Made by a program: the position numbers and the translations under genes. A stretch of DNA of 7,583 nt from UBA668 sp031413415 (GTDB taxonomy: Bacteria > Actinomycetota > Acidimicrobiia > Acidimicrobiales > Ilumatobacteraceae), in the NCBI GenBank assembly GCA_031413415.1, contig JANOET010000004.1, positions 1 to 7,583 of the forward strand. Reading direction: 5' to 3'. This document shows, one piece after another, positions 1 to 5,697 of the stretch (positions are counted from its first letter, which is position 1; each line of letters starts with the position of its first letter). The notes beneath the pieces are model-generated. The model worked only from the letters and a program-made list of their open reading frames with translations. It made no database searches and had not been told where the DNA came from.

Positions 1-1
1 T

Positions 2-1216
2 GCGGTGGCGCGCCGAGCGGCACCATCGCCACCGGCGGATGCGGAGGCCGCGGAGCAGAGGCTGGAGCTGCTGGGTCTGATGGCGCTGCAGGATCCACCG
101 CGCACCGATGTCCGCGCGTCGATGGACGCCTGCCGTCGCGCGGGCATCTCGATCGCGATGATCACGGGTGATCACCCCACCACTGCCGCCGCCATTGCTC
201 GAGAAGTGGGCCTCGCACGGGGAGACGAGGGTGTGTTCGTCGGTGCCGACCTGCCGGCCGATATGGACGAGTTGGGGGCACTTCTCGACCACGACGGGGT
301 GGTCGTCGCGCGTGTGTCGCCCGAGGACAAGCTGCGCATCGCCCAGGCGTTGCGGCGGCGTGGCCACGTGCTCGCCATGACGGGTGACGGCGTGAACGAC
401 GCGCCCGCGTTGCACGAGGCCGACATCGGGATTGCGATGGGGGCCTCGGGGACGGACGTGGCACGCGAGGCGGCCGACCTGGTGCTGCTCGACGACCACT
501 TCGCCAGCATCGTCGCCGGTATCGAGCAGGGCCGGGCGACGTTCGTCAACATCCGCCGCTTCTTGACGTACCACCTCACCGACAACGTCGCCGAGGTGAC
601 CCCGTTCGTGATCTGGGTGCTCAGCGGAGGTCGCTTCCCGCTGGCGCTCGGTGTTCTGCAGATCCTGGCGCTCGACATCGGCACCGACACGCTGTCGGCG
701 GTCGCCCTCGGCGCCGAGCCGCCCAGCGCGCACCTGTTGGACGGTCCACCGGTGTCGGGCAAGTTGATGAACCACACCGTGCTGCGACGTGCGTTCGGCA
801 TCCTCGGCCCGACGATCGCCGCGTGCTCGATGCTCGCCTTCGTGGTCTCGCTGCTGGCGCTCGGGTGGCGCCCATTCGACGCCGTCCCCGCGAGCATGGT
901 CGCCGCGGCGTCGGGCGCCACGTTCATGGCCGTGGTGCTCGGGCAGAAGGCGAATGCGATGGCGTGTCGCAGCGCCACCCGTCGACCGGATCAGTTGGGG
1001 TGGACGACGAACCGCCTGCTCCTGATGGCGGGCGGCATCGAGTTGGCGTTCGCGATCGCGGTGCTGCTGATCCCGTGGGTGGCCGAACAGCTCGGCCATG
1101 CGTCGCCGCCGCTGTGGGGTTGGGTGGTGGCCCTCCTGACCATGCCGGTGATGCTGCTGGTCGACGCAGCGAGCAAGCGGCGGTCGTCACCGCGCTCGCC
1201 CCAGCAAGAATCCTGA
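2..1216 (+). CDS. P2-type cation-transporting ATPase, C-terminal part (5' end off-window)
   Basis: This is the C-terminal half of an ATP-driven membrane cation pump; the reading frame is open to the window edge. Numbering from the GTG at 5, the P domain shows MITGD (52-56), ARVSPEDK (102-109) and the hinge motif TGDGVNDAP (126-134). The phosphorylated DKTGT motif, N domain and M1-M4 must lie upstream of the window. Six hydrophobic segments follow, about 190-208, 212-232, 262-287, 294-316, 336-358 and 369-388, matching M5-M10 of P2 ATPases. M5 reads DNVAEVTPF and M6 reads LDIGTD, closer to Na,K/H,K-ATPases (EITPF, IDLGTD) than to SERCA (NLVTD). The transported ion cannot be fixed from this. 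The protein ends in a short basic, Ser-rich tail. The family call is secure; the substrate is not. Confidence 0.93.
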   Translation, partial: AVARRAAPSPPADAEAAEQRLELLGLMALQDPPRTDVRASMDACRRAGISIAMITGDHPTTAAAIAREVGLARGDEGVFVGADLPADMDELGALLDHDGVVVARVSPEDKLRIAQALRRRGHVLAMTGDGVNDAPALHEADIGIAMGASGTDVAREAADLVLLDDHFASIVAGIEQGRATFVNIRRFLTYHLTDNVAEVTPFVIWVLSGGRFPLALGVLQILALDIGTDTLSAVALGAEPPSAHLLDGPPVSGKLMNHTVLRRAFGILGPTIAACSMLAFVVSLLALGWRPFDAVPASMVAAASGATFMAVVLGQKANAMACRSATRRPDQLGWTTNRLLLMAGGIELAFAIAVLLIPWVAEQLGHASPPLWGWVVALLTMPVMLLVDAASKRRSSPRSPQQES

Positions 1217-1259
1217 CGTACCGGGAACAAGGTTGCACCCGCAAATGTTGATCGCTTTC

Positions 1260-1652
1260 ATGAGCATTCCTGCAACCCACGCCGATCTCCTCGACTCGAC
1301 GGCCCTCGTCCATGTGGCCACCATCGGCCCCGACGGCCTGCCGCAGAACAACCCAGTGTGGTTCGGATGGGACGGCACGCACGTGTTGTTCAGCCAGACC
1401 ACCGGACGCCAGAAGTACCGCAACCTGCAGGCCAACCCTGCGGTCGCGCTGTCGATCGTGGATTCCGAGAACGCATACCGGTACCTCGAGATCCGTGGCA
1501 CGGTGGCCGAGATCGTCGACGACCCCGACAACGCGTTCATCAACTCGATGGCCAAGAAGTACCTCGGCCAGGACGTGTACCCCTGGCATCAGCCCACCGA
1601 TCATCGTGTCGTCGTGAAGGTGCTGCCGGGCCACACGACGCAGATGGGCTGA
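1260..1652 (+). CDS. PPOX-class (pyridoxamine-phosphate-oxidase-like) probable F420-dependent oxidoreductase
   Basis: This is a 130-residue single-domain split-barrel protein of the PPOX/FDOR superfamily. Visible family features are the N-terminal strand HVATIGPDGLPQNNPVWF (18-35), the cofactor-phosphate segment TTGRQKYRNLQANP (47-60, with R50, K52 and R54), the strand VALSIVDSENAYRYLEIRG (62-80), and a C-terminal KKYLGQDVYPWHQP (99-112) before a final basic strand. The pattern GRxKYRNL with YPWHxP is typical of actinobacterial proteins annotated as F420-binding; FMN or heme binding remains possible, and the substrate is unknown. I chose ATG 1260 because relatives begin MSxPxxHxDLLD. An in-frame ATG at 1245 (AAGG at 1229-1232, 12 nt upstream) and a TTG at 1233 are alternatives. 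It starts 43 nt after the ATPase stop and could be co-transcribed with it. Confidence 0.85.
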   Translation: MSIPATHADLLDSTALVHVATIGPDGLPQNNPVWFGWDGTHVLFSQTTGRQKYRNLQANPAVALSIVDSENAYRYLEIRGTVAEIVDDPDNAFINSMAKKYLGQDVYPWHQPTDHRVVVKVLPGHTTQMG

Positions 1653-1656
1653 ATTC

Positions 1657-1677
1657 GGCCGGTCCGGGCATCCGGCC
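1657..1677 (+). terminator. GC-only stem-loop between the PPOX and phosphotransferase genes
   Basis: GGCCGG (1657-1662) and CCGGCC (1672-1677) are perfect 6-nt inverted repeats around a 9-nt loop, starting 4 nt after the PPOX stop. There is no T tract, so this is at most a U-less terminator of the kind proposed for GC-rich actinobacteria. A chance GC palindrome is a real alternative. Confidence 0.3.
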
Positions 1678-1681
1678 CTGG

Positions 1682-1687
1682 GAGACT
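1682..1687 (+). promoter_or_regulatory. candidate leaderless -10 element (GAGACT) of the phosphotransferase gene
   Basis: GAGACT ends exactly 7 nt before ATG 1695. It keeps the A2 and T6 of the TAnnnT -10 consensus but not T1. No convincing -35 is visible. Its spacing matches three other starts in this window, which is the main support. The overlapping GGAGA (1681-1685) could instead be a Shine-Dalgarno, 9 nt from the ATG. Confidence 0.3.
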
Positions 1688-1694
1688 GGGTCCG

Positions 1695-2981
1695 ATGTCC
1701 GAACGCCGACGCGTCCACCTGCTGGTCCCCGACGAGTCGGGGACCCGTTTGGCGACCGATGCGACGGGCGCGACGCCCGTGGTCGACCTCGAGTTCGAGA
1801 GCGGGCCGACCGCGCCCGCGTTGGACGGCTGGTTGCTCGATCACGGTGCCGAAGCGACCGTGGTCGACTATCTGATCGACCAGACCTCGAGCGACGACGA
1901 CGGCACCGTCCACGTCGTCGCCGAGCTCCAGCTCGACGTGCTGCCCGACGGGTGGCGGTGGACACCACTCGCCGACGTGCACGCCGAGGTGGTGTCGGCG
2001 TTGCAGCCCTACGTGTCGGCCCGACTCGCAGAGTGGCGGGGTGCACCGACGCCTCCCGAACGTTCGCCGTGGGCGCAGCGTGGGTGGACGGCGGCATTGC
2101 GGGCATGGGTGGGGTCGCAGGCCGGCGTTCCGTTCGGTGAGCCGCGCGTGCGACTCGTGCCGTTCCGCCTGTGGGGCATCTCCGGCGTGTGGCGGGTCGA
2201 GACGTCGGCCGGCGACCTGTGGTGCAAGGCCGTGTGTGCCAGCTTCGCCGCCGAACCGACGGTCACACAGACGCTGCACCGCCTTCGTCCCGACGCGGTT
2301 CCGGGGGTGGTTGCCACCGACGGGACACGCCGCCTGCTGCTGATGTCGGCCGTCGGTGGCACGCCGGTGGCCGGGCAGACCGAGCGCACCGACGACGCGA
2401 TCCGGGTGCTCGTCGCCTTGCAACGCGACCTGATGGAGCGGGAGGTCGAACTGGTTGCTGCCGGCGTCGCTCGTCGGCCACTCGGCCAGCTCGCCGACGA
2501 CGTGGCCGCGCTGCTCGCCACGCCGATGGTGCGCGCCGAGGTTGCAGTCGTCGATGAAGCCGCGTTGCTGCATGCCCTCCGCGACGCCGTCCGGGTGGTC
2601 GACGCCCTCGGGTTGACCGACACGTTGGTGCACGGCGACTTCCACGCAGGCAACGTGCTGGTCGATGGCGAACGACTGGTGATCATCGACTGGTCCGACG
2701 CAGCCTGGACGAACCCGTTGGTCGACGTCGGGGCATGGGCGTCGTGGTTTCGTGACGACCCCGACACGGTGGATGCGCTGTGGCGAACATGGAGCGCCGA
2801 GTGGGGGCTCGCGGCGGAACGCGTCGATGCAGCGCGGCCGTCACTCGATGCGGTCGTCGGGGCCTACCACTTCGTCAGCTACGCCCGGATCGCGGTGGGT
2901 CTCGAGCCGCTGCGACGGGCCGAGGCGACCGGTGGAATGCGCGACTTCTTCGGCGATCTGTTGGCTGCGACCAGCCGCTGA
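1695..2981 (+). CDS. aminoglycoside-phosphotransferase-like (APH family) kinase with extra N-terminal domain
   Basis: This 428-residue cytoplasmic protein has an APH/choline-kinase-type catalytic domain at roughly 130-428. The catalytic loop is LVHGDFHAGN (311-320; D315 catalytic, N320 metal), followed by the metal-binding IIDWSD (330-335; D332). The region GVWRVETSAGDLWCKAV (164-180) provides the N-lobe strands with a candidate ATP-contacting lysine K178. Residues 1-120 form an additional alpha/beta domain (HLLVPDESG..., DGWRWTPLADV) whose rhythm recalls Nudix-like sensor domains, but I see no Nudix box GX5EX7REUXEEXGU, so this is only a resemblance. Acidobasic balance and the absence of a signal peptide fit a cytosolic small-molecule kinase; the substrate (antibiotic, amino alcohol or sugar) cannot be told. 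The start is ATG 1695, with no better upstream codon. It sits 42 nt after the PPOX stop. Confidence 0.85.
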   Translation: MSERRRVHLLVPDESGTRLATDATGATPVVDLEFESGPTAPALDGWLLDHGAEATVVDYLIDQTSSDDDGTVHVVAELQLDVLPDGWRWTPLADVHAEVVSALQPYVSARLAEWRGAPTPPERSPWAQRGWTAALRAWVGSQAGVPFGEPRVRLVPFRLWGISGVWRVETSAGDLWCKAVCASFAAEPTVTQTLHRLRPDAVPGVVATDGTRRLLLMSAVGGTPVAGQTERTDDAIRVLVALQRDLMEREVELVAAGVARRPLGQLADDVAALLATPMVRAEVAVVDEAALLHALRDAVRVVDALGLTDTLVHGDFHAGNVLVDGERLVIIDWSDAAWTNPLVDVGAWASWFRDDPDTVDALWRTWSAEWGLAAERVDAARPSLDAVVGAYHFVSYARIAVGLEPLRRAEATGGMRDFFGDLLAATSR

Positions 2982-3031
2982 CGCGGCTCGGCGGGGCGCT
3001 GGAACGGCGGCCCTCCAGCTGAGCGAGCACC

Positions 3032-3076
3032 CTGTGTCGGGGGCCACGTCGGAAGCATCGGCCACCCGACAGACAG
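3032..3076 (+). terminator. strong bulged stem-loop downstream of the phosphotransferase gene
   Basis: TGTCGGG (3035-3041) pairs with CCCGACA (3065-3071), continued inward by GGCC (3042-3045) with GGCC (3060-3063) and a single bulged A at 3064. The loop is 14 nt. CTG (3032-3034) can also pair with CAG (3074-3076) across a 2-nt bulge. That gives 11 to 14 base pairs, 51 nt after the phosphotransferase stop. It has no T tract, so it may be a U-less terminator or part of the leader of the next gene. Confidence 0.45.
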
Positions 3077-3083
3077 TGGACGG

Positions 3084-3105
3084 TGAGGACGGCACGCTGT
3101 CCTCA
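3084..3105 (+). promoter_or_regulatory. 7-bp perfect inverted repeat, operator or leader hairpin
   Basis: TGAGGAC (3084-3090) and GTCCTCA (3099-3105) are perfect inverted repeats separated by 8 nt. The right arm includes the A of an ATG at 3105 that is in frame with the following gene but lacks a ribosome site. The site could be a dimeric repressor operator or an RNA hairpin in the leader of the gene starting at 3138. The protein bound, if any, is unknown. Confidence 0.35.
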
Positions 3106-3126
3106 TGAGCCGCGCAACGTTCCCCG

Positions 3127-3132
3127 AGGAGG
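3127..3132 (+). promoter_or_regulatory. Shine-Dalgarno AGGAGG that decides the start at 3138
   Basis: AGGAGG lies 5 nt upstream of ATG 3138, an optimal ribosome-binding arrangement. It lies inside the frame that opens at ATG 3105, arguing that 3105 is not the true start. It is the only textbook Shine-Dalgarno at a start in this window. Confidence 0.7.
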
Positions 3133-3137
3133 TCGAC

Positions 3138-3515
3138 ATGGCACGCACCGCGTGGCCGAACCGACCTACCGCCGACCACCCCGTCGGGTCACCGTCACCG
3201 GCACCGCACGAACTGGGGGTGCTGGTGGGCGTCGAGATGTTGCGGATGGCCTGGATGGCGCACCACATGGGCGTGGAGTTCGACGTGCTGGCCGACTGGG
3301 ACGACGAGGTGTGCCCGGCGTGGCCGACGCCGCCCACCATCCCGGCCCACGTGTGGCCGTTCGCGATCGACGGCGTCGACGAAGGCTGGGTGTTGCGGTA
3401 CCACCGCGGCCTCGCGGTCACGCTCGACGCGGCGAAGGGCCCGATGCGCAGCGCGCCGATCATCGTCGAGGCGCACGACAAGGCGCTGCGGGCCATCGAG
3501 GCCGCCACGGCGTAG
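3138..3515 (+). CDS. hypothetical protein, Trp-rich, 125 aa, family not recognised
   Basis: I do not recognise this protein. It has no signal peptide and no membrane segment. After a Pro-rich N-terminus (1-25) comes an amphipathic stretch HELGVLVGVEMLRMAWMAHHMG (24-45), then an acidic segment FDVLADWDDEVCPAW (48-62), a Pro-rich turn, a likely beta region WVLRYHRGLAVTLDAAKG (84-101), and a final helix (108-124). Six tryptophans (6, 39, 54, 62, 73, 84) in 125 residues is unusually many and suggests a compact ligand- or partner-binding fold. ATG 3138 is chosen for its AGGAGG 5 nt upstream; starting at ATG 3105 would add 11 residues. It ends 23 nt before the Old Yellow Enzyme gene on the same strand, so an accessory link is possible but unproven. 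Codon pattern resembles its neighbours, so it looks like a real gene. Confidence 0.7.
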   Translation: MARTAWPNRPTADHPVGSPSPAPHELGVLVGVEMLRMAWMAHHMGVEFDVLADWDDEVCPAWPTPPTIPAHVWPFAIDGVDEGWVLRYHRGLAVTLDAAKGPMRSAPIIVEAHDKALRAIEAATA

Positions 3516-3525
3516 GTCGCTCTGC

Positions 3526-3531
3526 CAGAGT
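3526..3531 (+). promoter_or_regulatory. candidate leaderless -10 element (CAGAGT) of the Old Yellow Enzyme gene
   Basis: CAGAGT ends exactly 7 nt before ATG 3539 and keeps A2 and T6 of TAnnnT. No clear -35 is visible. Support comes mainly from the spacing shared with the other starts; co-transcription from the gene 23 nt upstream is the alternative. Confidence 0.3.
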
Positions 3532-3538
3532 GGCGGCC

Positions 3539-4624
3539 ATGTCGCCGACACCCTCCGCCTTCGATGCCGTGACGTTCGCTCACGGCCCGCCGATGCCGAA
3601 CCGGTTCATGTTGGCGCCGCTGACGAACCAGCAGAGCCACGTCGACGGCACGTTGTCCGACGACGAGCACCGTTGGTTGACGATGCGGGCCCAGGGTGGA
3701 TTCGGGCTCACGATGACCTGCGCGGCGCACGTGCAGGCGGTGGGGCAGGGGTTTCCCGGGCAGCTCGGCATCTTCGGTGACCAACACCTCGCAGGCCTCC
3801 GCCGACTGGCGGGCGATCTGAACGCAACCGGCACGGTCAGCTACGTGCAGCTCCATCACGCCGGACACCGCTCGCCACCCGAGGTGATCGGTACGCAGCC
3901 GGTCTGCCCGAGCGACGACGCCGAGACCGGAGCTCGCGCACTCACGGGGGCCGAGGTCGAGCAGGTGCGCGAGGACTTCATCGCGGCGGCGGTTCGCGCC
4001 CAGCACGCCGGCTTCCACGGGGTAGAACTCCACGGCGCCCACGGCTACCTGATCTGCCAGTTCCTCTCGAGCGAGCTGAATCGCCGCACCGACCAGTACG
4101 GCGGTTCGATCGAGAACCGCAGCCGACTGCTCTTCGAGATCGTCGACGGCATACGCGACACATGTGGCGACGAACTGGCGATCGCGGTACGCATGTCGCC
4201 CGAACGGTTCGGGATGCAGACCGCCGAGATCGTCGACGTCTACTCGCGCCTCGTCGACGGCGGCAAGGTCGACCTGATCGACATGAGCCTGTGGGATGTC
4301 GGCCGTGTCACCGATCAGGCCAGCTTCGACGATCGCACGCTGCTCGAGGTGTTCGCGGCGCTCCCTCGCGGTGGGGTTCGACTGGGCGTCGCCGGGAAGA
4401 TCCACACCCCGGCCGACGTGCAGCGCGTGCTGGACCACGGCGTCGACGTGCCGGTGCTCGGGCGGGTGGCCATCTTGCACCACGACTATCCGCGGCAGAT
4501 GCAGGCCGATGCGGCCTTCGAGCCGCTTCGCGCTCCGGTGAGCAGCGAGGTCCTTTCCGCCGAGGGTGTGTCGCCCTCGTTCGTCGAGTACCTGCGCGGC
4601 ACGTTCCGCTTCGTCACCGAGTGA
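3539..4624 (+). CDS. Old Yellow Enzyme family NADH:flavin oxidoreductase
   Basis: This 361-residue FMN-dependent TIM-barrel enzyme belongs to the OYE family, which transfers hydride from NAD(P)H to activated alkenes or related electrophiles. Visible features are the N-terminal FMN strand NRFMLAPLTN (21-30), YVQLHHAGH (102-110), the active-site segment GVELHGAHGYL (161-171) with the paired H165 and H168 expected to bind the substrate carbonyl, the family signature QFLSSELNRRTDQYGGS (174-190) continuing to ENRSRLLFEI, and the FMN-phosphate segment GVAGKIHTP...VPVLGRVAI (283-312, R309). Length is typical for single-domain OYEs; there is no C-terminal Fe-S/FAD extension as in 2,4-dienoyl-CoA reductases. 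The start ATG 3539 gives the expected short N-terminus. The stop overlaps a possible -35 for the kinase gene. The physiological substrate is unknown. Confidence 0.93.
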   Translation: MSPTPSAFDAVTFAHGPPMPNRFMLAPLTNQQSHVDGTLSDDEHRWLTMRAQGGFGLTMTCAAHVQAVGQGFPGQLGIFGDQHLAGLRRLAGDLNATGTVSYVQLHHAGHRSPPEVIGTQPVCPSDDAETGARALTGAEVEQVREDFIAAAVRAQHAGFHGVELHGAHGYLICQFLSSELNRRTDQYGGSIENRSRLLFEIVDGIRDTCGDELAIAVRMSPERFGMQTAEIVDVYSRLVDGGKVDLIDMSLWDVGRVTDQASFDDRTLLEVFAALPRGGVRLGVAGKIHTPADVQRVLDHGVDVPVLGRVAILHHDYPRQMQADAAFEPLRAPVSSEVLSAEGVSPSFVEYLRGTFRFVTE

Positions 4625-4648
4625 CGGGCGCGGCGGGGCGCCTAACAT
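4621..4648 (+). promoter_or_regulatory. candidate promoter (GTGACG - 16 nt - TAACAT) of the ROK kinase gene, leaderless
   Basis: TAACAT (4643-4648) matches TAnnnT and ends 7 nt before ATG 4656, so transcription would start at or next to the start codon. GTGACG (4621-4626), 16 nt upstream, shares TGAC with the -35 consensus TTGACA and overlaps the stop codon of the preceding gene. No Shine-Dalgarno is present, consistent with a leaderless message. Confidence 0.55.
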
Positions 4649-4655
4649 CGGCCTC

Positions 4656-5675
4656 ATGAGCGACTCGACGTCCGTCATCGTGGGCATCGACAACGGCGGG
4701 ACGAAGAACAACGTCACCGTGCTGGCCGCGAACGGTCGCTTCCTCATCGACCACATGATCGAACTGCCGAGTCGGGTCAACGACGGCACCGGTCCCGCCA
4801 TCGAGGCGATGGAGATCGCGTTCCTGCACGGGCTCGAGATCACCGGCATCGAACGTTCCAGGGTGGCTGCCGTGGGGCTCGACACCCCCGGCCCGGCGTC
4901 GGCGACCGGTGTCATCTCGTCGAAGGGTGCGACGAATTTCGCCCTGCCCGAATGGTGGGGCTTCGACGTGCGCGCTGCGTTGGAGGCCCGCCTCGGTGTG
5001 CCCGTCGTGTACACGAACGACGGCAATGCCGCGGCAATGTACGCGCACTACGCCCACTTCGGATTCGCTGCGGTGCATCGCTCGTCGGTCGCCGCGATCG
5101 TCGGCACCGGCCTGGGAGGCGGAGTCGTCGAGCACGGCAACGTGGTCGGCGGTGCGGTGGGCATGGCCGGCGAGTTGGGGCACGTGCACATCCCCATGGC
5201 CGGTCTGCTGCACGACGACCAGCCCATGCCGCAGTGCAACTGCGGTTTCGTTGCCGATGCCGAGAGTGTCGCGTCGCTCACGGGTATCCGCAACAACCTG
5301 CTTCCGTACTGGCTCACCCGGTACCCGAACCACGAGTTGGCGTCGCGGCCCATCGCCGACGCCGCCAAGTCGCTCAGAGGCTTCGCCGAGCACGGCGACG
5401 AGATGGCATTGCACGTGTTCCGTCAGCAGGCGATTGCGCTGGGTCACCTGTTCACCATCGCCGCCAACTTCACCGATCCGCACGCCTACTTCGTCGGCGG
5501 GGGTGTCGTCGAGAGCGAGCCGCACTTCAGGGACTGGTTCGTGCGCACCGTCAGCGAGCACACCATGCTGCGCGACGAGCAGCGTGAGGCGGCCGAGTTC
5601 GAGCTCGTGCCCGACCTGGACATGGCCGGCGCTCGAGGCGCGGCAGTGGCCGCCCGCAACAGCTTCCCCATCTGA
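4656..5675 (+). CDS. ROK-family sugar kinase (glucokinase-like)
   Basis: This 339-residue protein has the actin-like ATPase fold of the ROK family, which phosphorylates glucose, N-acetylhexosamines or related sugars. It shows the phosphate-1 motif GIDNGGTKNN (10-19), the catalytic segment VYTNDGNAAA (118-127) with D122 as likely base, the phosphate-2 motif IVGTGLGGGVV (148-158), the ROK signature GELGHVHIP (172-180) with E173 and H176 for sugar binding, and the adenosine-region motif YFVGGGVV (278-285). The zinc motif is altered: CNCGFVADAE (194-203) keeps C194, C196 and E203, but the usual GC pair is A200-D201. It has no N-terminal helix-turn-helix, so it is an enzyme, not a NagC/XylR-type repressor. 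Start ATG 4656 fits both the family N-terminus and the -10 element. Specificity is not determinable here. Confidence 0.9.
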   Translation: MSDSTSVIVGIDNGGTKNNVTVLAANGRFLIDHMIELPSRVNDGTGPAIEAMEIAFLHGLEITGIERSRVAAVGLDTPGPASATGVISSKGATNFALPEWWGFDVRAALEARLGVPVVYTNDGNAAAMYAHYAHFGFAAVHRSSVAAIVGTGLGGGVVEHGNVVGGAVGMAGELGHVHIPMAGLLHDDQPMPQCNCGFVADAESVASLTGIRNNLLPYWLTRYPNHELASRPIADAAKSLRGFAEHGDEMALHVFRQQAIALGHLFTIAANFTDPHAYFVGGGVVESEPHFRDWFVRTVSEHTMLRDEQREAAEFELVPDLDMAGARGAAVAARNSFPI

Positions 5676-5697
5676 ATGCGGCGCGTGTCCCAGGAAC

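Noticed and set aside
1233..1244. TTGC-ACCC-GCAA hairpin after the ATPase as a terminator
   Set aside because: Only 4 bp with a mixed stem and no T tract; easily a chance occurrence.
924..2645. Minus-strand open frame of 573 codons
   Set aside because: It is antisense to the ATPase end, PPOX and phosphotransferase genes, with His/Arg/Gly-rich composition typical of shadow frames.
2879..5026. Very long minus-strand open frame (715 codons) across four plus-strand genes
   Set aside because: It runs antisense to genes with clear family motifs (APH, OYE, ROK) and its translation shows no recognisable domain; long antisense frames are expected in GC-rich coding DNA.
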